A stretch of DNA of 64,000 bases, taken from Anodontia alba. Its lineage: Eukaryota; Mollusca; Bivalvia; Lucinida; Lucinidae. Numbering within the stretch: the stretch's first letter is position 1; each line of letters begins with the position of its first letter. Shown piece by piece: positions 30,538 to 42,264 of this stretch. Position numbers and translations under genes: made by a program. Under the pieces are notes generated by a model. That model was not told the DNA's origin, ran no database searches, and saw only the letters and a program-made list of their open reading frames with translations. Where the stretch lies: assembly GCA_964016985.1 (NCBI GenBank), contig OZ024833.1, positions 58,727,463 through 58,791,462 of the forward strand, in the 5' to 3' direction.

Positions 30538-31905
30538 TGCGAACTCTCCATTTCATAGACCAAACCTTCCTTTCGTAGACAAAAACTTCATTAAGTAATT
30601 TGTTAATTTTGTAACAAATATATGGAAGTACTACAATATATACGATAATAAAACCTTCCTTTCGTAGATAGAACCTTCCTTTCGTAGAAAAAAATCTTCC
30701 TTTCGTAGACAAAAAATCATTTCGTAATTTGTTCATTTCGTAACAAATATATGCAAGTGCAAAGCTATATAGGAAAATAAAACTTTCCTTTCGTTGACAA
30801 AATCTTCCTTTCTGAGACATTACCTTCTTTTCATAGACCAAATCTCACTACCTAGGCCCAACAAATATCTTCCTTTCGTAGGTAAAGCTTCCTTTTGTAG
30901 ACAAAAATCTTCCTTTCGTATACAAAAGTAATTTGTTAATTTTTAACAAATATATGTAAGTACTACAATATATACGATAATAAAACTTTCCTTTCGTAGA
31001 TAAAACCTTCCTTTCGTAGAAAAAAATCTTCCTTTCGTAGACAAAAAAACATTTCGTAATTTGTTCATTTCGTAACAAATATATGCAAGTGCAAAGCTAT
31101 ATAGGAAAATAAAACCTTCCTTTCGTAGACAAAAGCTTCCTTTCTGAGACATTACCTTCTTTTCATGGACCAAATCTCACTACCTAGGCCCAACAAATAT
31201 CTTCCTTTCGTAGATAAAGCTTCCTTTCGTAGACAAAAATCTTCCTTTCGTAGACAAACGTAATTTGTTAATTTTGTAACAAATATATGTAAGTACTACA
31301 AAATATACGATAATAAAACCTTCCTTTCGTAGATAAAACCTTCCTTTCGTAGAAAAAAAATCTTTCTCTCGTAGACAAAAAAATGATTTCGTAATTTGTT
31401 CATTTCGTAACAAATATATGCAAGTGCAAAGCTATATAGGAAAATAAAACTTTCCTTTCGTAGACAAAAATCTTCCTTTCTGAGACATTACCTTCTTTTC
31501 ATAGACCAAATCTCACTACCTAGGCCCAACAAATATCTTCCTTTCGTAGATAAAGCTTCCTTTCGTAGACAAAAATCTTCCTTTCGTAGACAAACGTAAT
31601 TTGTTAATTTTGTAACAAATATATGTAAGTACTACAATATATACGATAATAAAACCTTCCTTTCGTAGATAAAACCTTCCTTTCGTAGAAAACATTTTCC
31701 TCTCGTAGACAAAAAAATGATTTCGTAATTTGTTCATTTCGTAACAAATATATGCATGTGCAAAGCTATATACGAAAATAAAACCTTTATTTCATAGACA
31801 AAATCTTCCTTTCTGAGACAATACCTTCTTTTCATAGACCAAATCTTCCTTTCGTAGACCAAACCTTCCTTTCACGAAATGAACTTTCCTTCCGAGAAAT
31901 AAAAG
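30538..31905. repeat. Two-level satellite: CTTCCTTTCGTAGACAAA motif in 333-bp units
   Basis: The 15-20 bp motif 'ccttcctttcgtagac' recurs dozens of times. The block 'aatctcactacctaggccc' at 30841, 31173 and 31509 sets a higher-order period of 332-336 bp, with about four units. The many minus-strand frames (YERKVLSTKGRF and similar) are by-products of the repeat. Confidence 0.9.
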
Positions 31906-32129
31906 TTTCATTCGATCCCCATATACCATAGCATATAGCCCGAATTTGACAAAATACCCGATTTTATTTATATCATTGCATATATGGTAACCTTTTATAT
32001 GAAAACTAACTAATTGGGCCCCACAAATATCTTCCTTTCGTAGACAAACCTTCCTTTTGCGAAAGGAACTTTCCTTTCGCGAAATGAAGGTTCCTTTCGC
32101 TGTTTAGCCATACCGCTCATAAGGTAAAC

Positions 32130-33394
32130 ACCTGAAGCCGAATCGGCTACAGTGGCATGTCGGATGGCATACAGTCACCAAGGGTGGGCAACAGAAAAAA
32201 AAAATCTCAAGACCTGACCAATGCCATCTTGAGACACTTTCAGAGGGTTAAAGCCACTGTGGAAGCTGGGAGTGCAAACAAATCCTTAACTGTAGCTGGG
32301 AAGAGGTTGGATTTGTAGGTAAACGGTCTGACGAAATCACTTGAAAACTTAGCGAGTGCTGCGGCAAGCATATGGGGTCACCAAGCATTCATTTAATCGG
32401 TTAGCTAGCTTCTTATCCCACCGTCATCAGCGAGTGAAACTTTGTGATCATGCTAGTAGCTGGATCACGATCATCAAAGATGTCCGGCCCTCGGGGGTCC
32501 ATTTTGGGCCCTCTGATTTTATGTATATTCATAAATGACATTTTCTTGATAAATACACATAAGCAGCTTACTGTTTTTAAAAAAATGCAGTGGAAGGTGA
32601 TAGCCAAATCGCATTAAAATTGTTTGATGAACACCAAATAATGCAGGCAAATCCTGCAAAATTTCAGGCAATAGCTGCTGCAAATAAGACTTTACTGAAC
32701 TAGAGTTTCACTGTTGCCGTCAACAATATACCTTGTGAGGCGGTGAGTGAGACTCTTGGGAATACAGCTCGACTATCAGCTCAACTTCAGCGAACAAGTA
32801 TCCAGGATGTGCCAGAAAGTAGCCAGACAGCTAAATGTTCTGCAGAGGATCAGTAAATTTCTCACTGAAGAACCTAGAAGAACCCAGACTTATAACTTTT
32901 AAATCTTTAAACTGGTCCAATTTTAGTTATTGGTATATTGTCTGGCACTTTTGTAGTAAGGCTAACACTGAAAAATTAGAAAAATTGCAGCATAGAGGTT
33001 TGAAAATTGTTTTTAACAATTATGAAAGTTCTTATGAAGAGCCTCTAAACAGAGCAAATCTACATACACTGCATCTCTGGAGACTCGGAGCTATTGCCAT
33101 TGAAACTTTTAAATGTATACATGATATTGCTTCCACTTATGTGAGAGACCTTGTCAGTGTTAAGCAATGTTCTTATTCTTTCAGGCTAGAGAACACTCTG
33201 CAAATACCTGGGATGAGAACTGTGGCATATGGTCAGAAATCTTTCCATTTTGAAGGTGCCAGGGTGTGGAATAGTCTCCCGAATGAGCTGAGAACTTGAC
33301 TCAGTTCAAAGAATTCGAGAGACTAGTCCACACATGGACTGGCCCTAATGCAGCTGTGAAGTATGCCGTGGTTAAGTTATATTTTCTTATTTAG
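32130..33394 (+). pseudogene. LINE reverse-transcriptase remnant
   Basis: Several frames together show a non-LTR retrotransposon 3' half. An RT block, SHRHQRVKLCDHASSW, followed by damaged 'SG..FGP', lies at 32417-32530. LNVLQRISKFLTEE follows at 32830-32875, then the C-terminal block KLEKLQHRGLKIVFNN...ARVWNSLPNELRT at 32960-33297. These are typical of Jockey/CR1-like ORF2. Stops and frameshifts make it inactive, and the 5' portion is missing. Confidence 0.75.
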
Positions 33395-33546
33395 CCAGTT
33401 TTGTTTTTCAGTACGTTTAAAACCAGTCATATTTGCATTTTTCATTGCATGCATCCTTTTTTTTTTGCATTTATTGCTTCTTATTATTGTTATTTCATGT
33501 CAAGGTCTATAGAGATAAATATATATGGTCTCTCTGTCAAATCATT

Positions 33547-33818
33547 ACGAAAACACGCCTATTCAAATATATTGAAAATTTTACAACGAAAAAGAGGAAA
33601 ATTTTCAGATAAAAAATTCTGATATTTTTCATATTTCTGCTCAAAACATAGATTGTGGGTACTCGTTAGAACCGCCTCGCCGAGGCGGTTCTAACGAGTA
33701 CCCATAATCTATGTTTTTGAGCAGAAATAAGAAAAATAATGTATACCCCTTTAAACCCATGTTTCACTATATAAAAGTGGGGTTGAAGGGGGTCAAAATT
33801 ATATAGGCATGTTTTCGT
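33547..33818. mobile_element. M6 foldback MITE, reference copy
   Basis: 16-bp ends ACGAAAACACGCCTAT and ATAGGCATGTTTTCGT. Central perfect hairpin GGGTACTCGTTAGAACCGCC and inverse, 46 bp in total. Inner flanks 'tcatatttctgctcaaaaca' are inverted at the right. It is inserted downstream of the LINE remnant. Confidence 0.82.
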
Positions 33819-33822
33819 GATG

Positions 33823-33890
33823 AGATCTGGAACGAGATCAGTGAGAAATTTACTGATCCTCTGCAGAACATCTGCCACTCTCGCATTTTT
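33823..33890 (-). pseudogene. Inverted LINE fragment
   Basis: The minus strand encodes VLQRISKFLTDL, the same segment found on the plus strand at 32830-32870, at high nucleotide identity (ATGTTCTGCAGAGGATCAGT). This places an inverted copy of part of the LINE next to the M6 element. Confidence 0.7.
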
Positions 33891-33899
33891 GTAAGAGGC

Positions 33900-35230
33900 A
33901 CTGCCTCTTGACTTTTCTTCTTTCGCCTAACTGGCAGTAAGTTTTTGTCTTAAGGATTTTGACCTGTGAAACCGTACTTTTAGTGTCAGTCATATCCCTG
34001 CCATCAATGCTCAACAAATATTTATTTATTTATTTTCATTTTTCTTTTTTTTTTTTTCAATACTTAATCATTTTTAAATACCTAATATTTTAAACTAAAC
34101 AATAACCTTGTAAGGCCTGTGCTATATATATATAGTTTCTTTTTACCCGAGTATCGTAGGATGTTGTAAATACCCCATTGTGATAATATATGCGATAAAA
34201 CAAATTGTGTATAATGCTGTTTCAATGCATGATCTTATTGAATTAATAGAAAACTTTGTGCTATTTTATATTTCCATGTTTCTCATTACTATGTATTTCT
34301 TTTTACAGCCTGCCTACGTTTGTTGATATTCTCTTTATTGTGTGTTTGTCAGAAAATAGCTTATCAGCTAATATTATTTGTTATATATATCCGACGTAAA
34401 ATAAAGTTTCTTGTATCTAGTACCCAAACTAGATGTACCTATGAGATCAGATATCAGTATTTTTTCTTGATCATCTGTAACCATACACAAGAGAATCAAC
34501 GAAGAACTTTGGTGTTCGAGCTATTAATGGTTGATTGTATTTTGATCTACTGATGAGTTAGAAAAGACTTAAGGGAGTGAACAATTTTGAGCCAGCGCAC
34601 GATAAATCCGTGCAGTCTGATCAGAGTATTTGCTGATTGGATATCCAGAGCCTCCAGGCTATCAGACCCTTGTCATACTGAGTGGATGTACAGGCTGATA
34701 TTTGGTGGTCACACAGGTCTTATTGTAAATTTTGTTTTACGCCGGCTCATATATAATTGGAACTGCATCATTACTGGTGAGGATGACTGTCGGTAAGGAT
34801 ACCAGGAGCTGGTTACTTTGCTTTTCTTTGTGCAGTGAGCTTTAGGGGTTTTTAATAGGTCACTGCGTCTTTATAGGTCACTGGTTTGTAGAACGTGTAC
34901 TGTTTGTCACGATTTGTTTGCTTTTCTCCTTGGTGTCATTGGTAAGCTATGTTCTGCGAACGGCTTCTTCCTGCACATTACGCGAAACTTTTTCTCTGTA
35001 TCTGTGCTATATATTCCCTTGAGGATATATCTCCAGAGACTCTAGATCTTCTTGACGTGTCACATAAAACGAAGCATCCAAGATGAGCTGAGTAAACAGT
35101 TTTGGGGTTTGATTGTGGCACTCCCTGGACTTTTCTCTTGCATTTTTTGCAGGTCATGCTTTATTTCATCGGGGAGGACTGGGTTATTTCACAATTTCTC
35201 TATCTACCTTTTCTTTTTCGGGTGAAAACG
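33900..35230. other. No gene seen
   Basis: AT-rich at first, moderately balanced after 34580. One stray tail of the 330-bp repeat R1 ('tgtggcactccctggac') occurs at 35114. The frames here lack recognisable domains. Confidence 0.4.
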
Positions 35231-35235
35231 CTGTG

Positions 35236-35553
35236 TTTTAACCCCCCCCCCCCCCCCCCCCGTGGTTTGCTCTACCGACCGTTCAAAGGCGGTGGTCCCG
35301 GTGTTAGTCTTACTCTTTGTTGCTTTGTGGTTTATTCTACGAGGCGATTTGTTGTATGTCTTTCCGTGTGTCATTTTGTTCTTGTGTTTTTCAGTCCTTT
35401 TAGTATTGCGATTACCTCGCTTGGGGAAGAGAGAGCTAATCTTAGTGCTTTTCGTACGTTTGTTCGGTTTGTGCTTGTTTAGATTTGTCGGTTTTGGGAG
35501 GGGCTGCGTTTGTGATTGTAGCACTCCCTGGACATTTCTCTTACCCTTTTTTC
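35236..35553 (+). repeat. Interspersed repeat R1, about 320 bp
   Basis: It starts with 'ttttaa' and a poly-C run, then 'gtggtttgctctaccgac', 'ttctacgaggcgatttg', 'cctcgcttggggaag', and ends 'gcactccctggac(a/t)tttctcttac' with a T-run. A near-identical copy lies at 37990-38335, and an older one on the minus strand at 51490-51790. No tRNA box or coding capacity is convincing. Class unknown. Confidence 0.8.
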
Positions 35554-35554
35554 A

Positions 35555-36400
35555 GCAATAGGTGCTGCCGAGTTTCTGCTGAAGCTAGACACAATTTACA
35601 TGTAGCGTCGACTGTATATTTGTTGAACGCAGTCCCTTACTTTTCTCTTTCCCTTTTTTATTTTGCAAGGTGTACGTGTCTGGTAAGGCTTTACATCTCA
35701 GTTGTGTTGGTTTGTTGTCAGTTAAACTATTTCTTACAGTAGACCAGGCAGAGTGTGCCCTACTGGCCTATGAAACAAGGAAAAATAGAAGGCAGACTCT
35801 AAATGTTCAGAGTGTATTTTATCAGGTTAAACCAGCTTATCTTTTCAGGGTCTTTCATAACCAGTTGCCCTCCTGCAATTTCGAATTCAATAAAATTCTT
35901 ATTGTGAGAGATACTCATAAACAGGTTCAGGGCGTTTTTTTGAATGGCATTTTCAGAAGGCAGGGTGCCAAAGTGCTGGAAATAGGAGTTTTGAATAAGT
36001 CCACTTCACTACTTATTAATGTGTCTTCAAGCTGCCGGGCTGCAGTAAGTGGCAGTAGGCGTCTATCCTGTTAAGAGGTGATGAAGTTGTCTACACGTGT
36101 TTCACATTAAGTTTGGGTTGGCTATGACGCTACACTATTGGGACACTACATACCTTTTACCAATACTTTTAGCATACTACCTATTTACCTAACTATACTT
36201 ATTTACCTACCTACATACCTACATGCAATCTTATTAGGGTTTAAACCTGGTCTCATCTGATAACTGATATTTTGTTTCGATATATGATCATATGGAGTAA
36301 TTACAATTATATCTTACATTAATTACAAAAAAAATCTTATGTTACAATATGTCAGTTCAAATACAGCCATTCACATCTATCTATATATCTAGCACTCAGA
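35555..36400. other. Unassigned sequence with one 134-codon frame
   Basis: The plus-strand frame 35670-36074 contains QVKPAYLFRVFHNQLPSC and similar, which I do not recognise. It has no start context or splice evidence and no repeat match in the window. It could be a decayed transposon ORF. Confidence 0.25.
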
Positions 36401-36401
36401 A

Positions 36402-36640
36402 TCAGAATATTTTCAGAATCAGAATATTTTCCTGGTGACACATCAATAGAGATTCATTCACCAGGACCAGTGATTGCGAAGACTTGTCTCTAGATCTCAC
36501 AAGTGATGTGAATCTGGCGACAGAGTCCTCAGAACTTTCGGAAGAGGATAATATAGATGCAGGGAGTGCATTCCAATCCCTATTAATGGTGTCTTGGAAG
36601 AAACTGTACTTGTAAATGTCAGTTCTAGTATATGACACTT
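36402..36640 (-). pseudogene. LINE 3'-end remnant
   Basis: The minus-strand frame reads RTDIYKYSFFQDTINRDWNA, then LPASILSSSESSEDSVARF. The pattern 'YSFFPRTI..WN.LP' ending an ORF is typical of the C-terminus of CR1/Jockey-type LINE reverse transcriptases. Only the last 70 or so residues remain. Confidence 0.65.
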
Positions 36641-36722
36641 AAAATGCCATTGGATATTGATTCTTAAATATTCTTAGATTAGAAAAGAAATACTTTAAAA
36701 TAACATACAAACCAGAAAAAAA

Positions 36723-37238
36723 TTAAAGGGGAAGGCAATCTTAAAATGTATTGTGCTTTAAAGTAAAGAACTTTACAAACAACGAATTTTGACACAAATC
36801 TGATCAAAAGCAGTGAAAAATTAAGTAAGTTATAGACAATTGAATATTTAAACATTGGTGGAACGGGCGCTGCCATTTTGAATATTTAATGAGGCTTCAT
36901 AAATATTAAAAATAGTTTCATAAAGGTAGTTATTCTCATAAAGTTTATTCATTTGGGGGGAAATGATTTCTTGTCACAAGAATTAAAAAATTGTAAAAAA
37001 AAAAAACTGTAAGCAAAATTATTCCTAAAAACCCATTGTAATTTGGTTTTGCATATTTAATTAGGGCTGTTTGATGCCACAAAGCGGCGGCATCCATGAC
37101 AGCCATTTTCGATATATTCAAACCACCATAACTTCCTTATTTCTAGGCCGATTTTGAAAACTCTTGCATCAAAATAAATGGCTTGTTAAGTTCTTTACTC
37201 CAAGATACACTTACAATTTATATTGCGTTCCCCTTTAA
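36723..37238. mobile_element. MITE with TTAAAGGGGAA(G/C)GCAAT ends
   Basis: The inverted ends TTAAAGGGGAAGGCAATC and ATTGCGTTCCCCTTTAA are followed by a second inverted block, 'aagtaaagaac' and 'gttctttactcc'. The interior is non-coding. Confidence 0.75.
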
Positions 37239-37739
37239 ATTCATGCCAGATTGTCTAAAAAAATGCTTAGAACAGAAATCTGGATCAGCATTTTTCTGGA
37301 GAGAGGTGTTATATACCCGACCTTACACAAGTTCGTCTAATACCACTATGATGGGAAAGGCTATCAAATAAGTTGTAGATGTGGAGTCATAAATGACTGT
37401 ATTATTAGCTCAATCGAGCCTTTAGGCCCTTTCAACCGTTTCGGTTATTTTCGTTTAGTTTATGTCTGTTCTATTTTTAGATTCTGTCGATCTTCGTTAT
37501 TTGGATGAAAAAGAAGAATAATGGGAAACATAAACAGTTTCTGCATGTTATAATGATTAAAAGTATTTTTTTTAAATATCTTTTTTCAACCGCTTTCAAA
37601 TGTTCAGATTATAACATATCGCCTTTTTCACAAACTAGCCAACACATTTCCACTTCATACCCCTTTTGAATGGAAAATTGGATATAAAGTAATTATAGAC
37701 ATTTTAAATGTGAATACAGCATTTTACATATATGGTAAT

Positions 37740-39167
37740 ATAAGATTCAAGCTGCTTTCCAGGATGGTGACAATGGTATACCTATTAGGTATCGCTTTGA
37801 TGGGAAGCTTTTCAACCTAAGATCGAAGGTTCAGACAGAGGTGCTAGACGAGTTCCTCTTTGCTGATGACATGGCAAAGGGTGCTCCAACAGAAGAGCAG
37901 ATGCAAAAAAGGTGTAGATCAAGTATCTGACTCCTGTGACAGCTATGACCTCACAATCAGCATAAAAAAGACCGAGGTGGTTTAGCTAGCTGTAAAAGTG
38001 CTTTAACCCCCCCCCCCCCACGCCCCCGCGGTGGTTTGCTCTACCGACTATTCTAAGGCGGTGGTCCCGGTGTTAGTCTTACTGTTGCTTTGTGGTTTAT
38101 TCTACGAGGCGATTTGTTGTATGTCTTTCCGTGTGTCATTTTGTTCTTGTGTTTTTCAGTCCTTTTAGTATTGCGATTACCTCGCTTGGGGAAGAGAGAG
38201 CTAATCTTAGTGCTTTTCGTACGTTTGTTCGGTTTGTGCTTGTTTAGATTTGTCGGTTTCCTCTTCCTCTTGGGGTCTGGGAAGGGCTGTGGTTTGTGAT
38301 TGTGGCACTCCCTGGACTTTTCTCTTACTTTTTTTATCAACCAGCACCTGGCAAGCCTTACAAGGAGCCCACCATTACAGTGAAAGGTCAAAGACGGCAA
38401 GTGGTAGACAAGTTCACCTACCTTGGAAGCACATTATCAAGAGCCGTGCACATTGATGATGAAGCCAATACCAGGATTGCCAAAGCTAGTGCAGCATTTG
38501 GCCGACTATACGTGGTAGTGTTTGGGATCGAAGTGGAATCAGGCTTGACACAAAGCTGAAAGTCTACAAAGCTGTGGTGCTGCCAACACTATTGTATGCA
38601 TGCGAAACGTGGGCAATTTACCAACGGCACGCCAAAAGACTGAACCACTTCCATACCAGCTGCCTTAGAAAACTTTTAAAGATTAAATAGCCAGACAGGA
38701 TTCCAGACATAGAAGTCCTGAAAAGGACAGGGATGCAGAGTGTACATACTTTCCTGAAACTGGCACAGTTAAGATGGACAGGCCATGTTATCAGGATGCC
38801 TGAGGAACGTTTGCCAAAGAAAATCCTCTATGGAGAATTAGAAATGGGCAAACGCTCCCATGGTGGTCAGAAGAAGCGATATAAAGACACCCTCAAAGCC
38901 TCCCTCAAGGATTTCAACATACCAACAGAGTTATGGGAACAAATTGCACAGGACCGAGCAAAGTGGCGAGGCCTCATCAGAAGAGGTGCTAGTGAATATG
39001 AGGCGAAAAGAATGAGCGAAGCTGAGCAGAAACGTGCACAGTGCAAAGCCAGAGTTAAGGCATCACCAACAGAGCTGTCTTGTTCTGACCTCTGTTGTTC
39101 AATCTGCAACAGACAGTTTAGAGCTAGAATTGGTCTAATCAGCGATCTCAGAACACACAAACAGTAG
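37740..39167 (+). pseudogene. LINE endonuclease/RT ORF2 remnant, interrupted by R1
   Basis: The segment before the insertion shows AFQDGDNGIPIRYRFDGKLF and the RT catalytic motif FLFADDMA (about 37850-37880), then LTISIKKTEVV. After the inserted R1 copy it resumes with the family's YQPAPGKPYKEPTITVKGQR and continues [54 protein letters not shown] and the terminal CSICNRQFRARIGL..LRTHKQ, a zinc-finger-like end. A frameshift near 38555 and a stop near 38690 break it. It belongs to a LINE clade common in aquatic invertebrates and fish; the exact clade was not tested. Confidence 0.8.
37990..38335 (+). repeat. Repeat R1 nested in the LINE
   Basis: It is nearly identical over about 200 bases to 35236-35553, from 'tgtggtttattctacgagg' to 'gcttgtttagatttgtcgg'. 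It splits the LINE codons between TEVV and YQPAPG; 'ttta' occurs at both junctions and may be a short target duplication. Confidence 0.8.
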
Positions 39168-39479
39168 CATTTCTCGCATGTGATTAAGATTGGTCATTGT
39201 CAGTAATGACAGACGAACTATTATTATTAATATAAGATTAAAGGAAACAAGTTTCTTGAACTCCTTTGAACAAATGCAAGGATCAGGCTCGGCTTTTCCG
39301 GTTCGGCTCGGCCGTGGCTATCAGAATTCATACCCGACCGTTAACTGGTTTCCTGTGTTCTATAAGCGAAGTATTGAGCTATAGGGTGAGGGAACAGTCA
39401 ACCCCGACCGTACAATGTAATTGGCGTGACCGGCTGTCATGCGAATAGTCGTCGTACGCCAAAAGTTACCTCCCTTCGA

Positions 39480-39946
39480 CAAAAAAAAAAAAAAAAAAAA
39501 AAAAAAAGCGCAAATGCGTGATCCTCAGGCGTGATCATGGCATCGGCACCTCTGGAAAGATCTGGCGTTGTTGTTGATGAATTATCTGGTATAATGTTTA
39601 TAAAAAAAATGTCAATCATTTTTCACATTTCACTCCTATCTTTATCTTTCCATTAACTTCTATCTTGTTACATGTTTTAAGAGCTATTCCTCATTTTGGA
39701 TACAGTAACCGACATGATACAGAAGTGCGACAAATAATTTACCATGTTTTGGTTACTGTTATTTGTCACATGCTGGCTTACAAAACGATTCAGTGACATC
39801 ACCACTTTCATCTCTCTCTTCCTATTACATATTGATGCAGCTGAATAGAGATAAATATTTTTCTTGTTTGTTTTAATTTGATTGGTGATTGTATGGGTCC
39901 TGGTAAATGAATGGGTCCTGGTGAATGAATGGGTCCTGGTGAATGA
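39480..39946. repeat. Poly-A run and 18-bp tandem repeat
   Basis: An A27 run occupies 39480-39506. At 39893-39946 the unit ATGGGTCCTGGTGAATGA is repeated three times. Between them I see no gene. Confidence 0.8.
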
Positions 39947-40459
39947 ACATCATTAGATGTGCCATCAGTAAAAATTCTAAAAGAAAAAAAACAAAAAAAA
40001 AAAAAAAACTGATTGGAGCCCTGTGGTGGTGTGGTAGGTCAGATTCAAGAGTGAGCAGGTTCGACATAGTTTCGAGTATCGAACGTGAAATGGGTCTCCA
40101 AATAAATTTGCCCATTTGACGTTTCGATTCCACCCGTTTCCCTTTAAGCTTCTCAAACAAGTTTTCACATTACAACTTTTCCAAGTGATAGACTTTATAA
40201 ACATCAGCAAACTTCATTGGCAGCACAAAAATCAACTATTATAAAGTCTTTATTGTTAGAAAGCTCGAAAGTTTACTTTTCAAATCTGTTGTATTTCTCC
40301 GCACGCCATTTTGGTAGGAACGACAATCCAGTTTATCTTCCTTATACACTAATGTAATATTAACTAAATAGTAAATAATGACACGAAATGTTTTTAATCG
40401 TGCAACAGTGGCGTGGAAGTCTAAAAATAGCGCCTAAGATCGTCGTTAGGAACCCAATA

Positions 40460-40862
40460 ATAGCCTTCTCTTTGTGTTCAAAAAAAAAAAAAAAATGTAC
40501 GTATATTTCAGGACGCATGCTGCTTGTGTAGGGTTTGCAGGTGGAAGAATTCCGCCTCTAGCAGGATTTGGACTGCTAGATTCGGTTCTCCGCAGTTTGT
40601 AAAGAAGCAGTGACCTGGAATTTCTAAAAATAGCCTTCTCTTGTGTGGGAAAAAAAAAAATGCGTCATATATTTCAAGACACGCTGCTTGTGTAGGGTCA
40701 GGGATTACCCTGGAAAATTTTGGAGAGGGGCCAAAGGCCCCTCTCCAAAATTTGGAAGGGCCATTTGGCCGGGGGTGTGGGGGCCGCCTAGGCCCCCACT
40801 GGGGTCCAGGGGCAACGCCCCGGTAGGGGGTCCAGGGGGGCGAAGCCCCCCGGCCGAAAACG
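40460..40862. repeat. Direct duplication followed by GC-rich hairpin array
   Basis: 'cttctctttgtg..aaaaaatg..catatatttcaggac..gctgcttgtgtagggt' occurs twice, about 150 bp apart. Then 40718-40852 holds four consecutive hairpins: TTTTGGAGAGGGGCC/inverse, GGGGGCC/GGCCCCC, GGGGCaacGCCCC and GGGGGGCgaaGCCCCCC. They are separated by GGGGTCCAG. The composition contrasts strongly with the AT-rich surroundings. The frames across it are by-products. Confidence 0.8.
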
Positions 40863-40869
40863 AAATTTA

Positions 40870-42090
40870 GCATTTTCACATGTCCTAAACCTGCTCTCCT
40901 GAAACCAATTTTTGTTAATTTTTCAAAAGCTTTTAAGCTGATTTGGAGGACAGTTGAGCTAGTCTGGCCCAAACATCAAGATTTATAATGATAACTTGTC
41001 AAATTTCATTTTTGAATACATTCATGATTCTCAAAGAGCATGTTTATAGGGTCTTATAAAGCCTTATAGGGTCTTTTGAGGAAACCCTGCAAAACCTCTC
41101 CTGAAACCACTTGTTTGTGAATTACACAAAAGCTTGCTTTGGATGACAATTGAGCAATTTTAGGGTCTTTTGAGTACCTGCAGCAACTGGGCATTTGGGC
41201 CTTCCTCATTTGTATCTGATATCGTCGGAACTGTCTGTGTCAGATCGGTATTAATGCCGTTGTTTGTTTGTTTTTTGATGAAGAAGCCATCGAGTTTTTG
41301 TTGCTTCGCACTGGAAGCCATTTTGATAGTTGAGATGAATACCGCGAGTATAACGGATACCGATTGGATGTTTCAGCAACAATAAACCAATAGAAACGAT
41401 TGGCACAACTTACCGGGATAGACGCTTCCGAGTCGAACCGAACCGAACCAAAAAACGTATCCAGCCTTTTCCGGGCGCACCGATGATTTTCTTTCGCGGC
41501 ATCGAAATTTTCGGTGCGTCAATTCGGCGCACTGCAGAAATTTCGCTGCGGCAATGGAAAATAAATAGCGTCATTGGCGCAAGGGCGCGGTCTAAAGTGA
41601 TCCCTGAGGGTTGAGTTTTTCACAAGACTCCGCTCTTAATTTGTGTGCGTTTATGAGAATATAATCGTTATCAATCCTCGTATAATTAATAGATAATTGT
41701 AAGGGTAATTAGTTTTATGTCGCTGAGCAATGCAGTTTGTTGATGATGGTGTCTTAGTATTTTACACTCCTGTTAACATTTTTTTCAGTCATATCGAAGC
41801 GATGGATGTGTGATCATAAAAGGCCCTGTGCAATGGAATACTGTTTGCAGGTAGAAAGAATTCCGTCTCCAGCAGGAATTGAACTCGTGTTGCACGCCGG
41901 TGAAAAGATTTGTTTTTAAGAAAAACCAACCATTACGAATCAACTCACCCAGTTTCTTCTTTTTTTTTTTTTTTGCCATGTAACGTTAATCACGAGAACA
42001 AAATCGTACACAATCATATCCGATATCACTCAAATATTTCGAAGGGCCGTAATCATCTAGCACCTCGTGACTACACTGCAGAAATTGACC
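40870..42090. other. No gene seen
   Basis: A GC-richer patch at 41400-41590 ('cgaaccgaaccg', 'ggcgcaagggcgcgg') could be a promoter-like or repeat-derived segment. 41845-41895 resembles 40540-40590 ('gcaggt.gaa.gaattcc', 'agcagga.tt'), so it belongs to the same repeat. Frames are short and unrecognisable. Confidence 0.4.
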
Positions 42091-42096
42091 CGTACC

Positions 42097-42101
42097 CTCC
42101 C

Positions 42102-42148
<47 letters not shown>

Positions 42149-42264
42149 CGCCCCCCGCCATGTGCATTTCTATCACACATATTATTATTATTATTTTCGT
42201 GGTTAACCAGATACGAATATTACCAAACTGGCGAGGTACCCCCCCCCCCCCCCCCCCCCCCCCC
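42097..42264. repeat. Poly-C/(CA)n microsatellite pair
   Basis: C-run into (CA) repeats at 42099-42145, (ATT)n at 42180-42192 and a second C-run of about 26 at 42239-42264. Confidence 0.9.

Larger units (their letters stand above)
27406..32111 (-). mobile_element. Probable Mutator-like (MULE) element, 4.7 kb
   Basis: Inverted ends of about 63 bp, 27406-27468 and 32049-32111, begin ATGGCTAAACAGCGAAAGGA and differ at about five positions. They are built from repeats of GAAAGGAA and TTCCTTTCGC. Between them, on the minus strand, lies a broken MULE-type transposase (28513-29787). A tandem array beside the right end uses the same TTCCTTTCG motif. I found no clean 9-11 bp target duplication outside the ends. 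An 11-bp direct repeat TTAAGTACTCA (27387-27397, 27469-27479) brackets only the left end. Confidence 0.6.

Noticed and set aside
30530..31737. Series of minus-strand proteins rich in YERK/STKGRF
   Set aside because: They are translations of the CTTCCTTTCGTAGAC satellite; similar frames recur with the 333-bp unit.
35204..35561. Overlapping frames on both strands, up to about 100 codons
   Set aside because: They fall in repeat R1, which recurs at 38000 and 51600 with frameshifts and no conserved protein.
40643..40870. Gly/Pro-rich small protein
   Set aside because: It is the translation of the GC hairpin array, open on both strands for compositional reasons.
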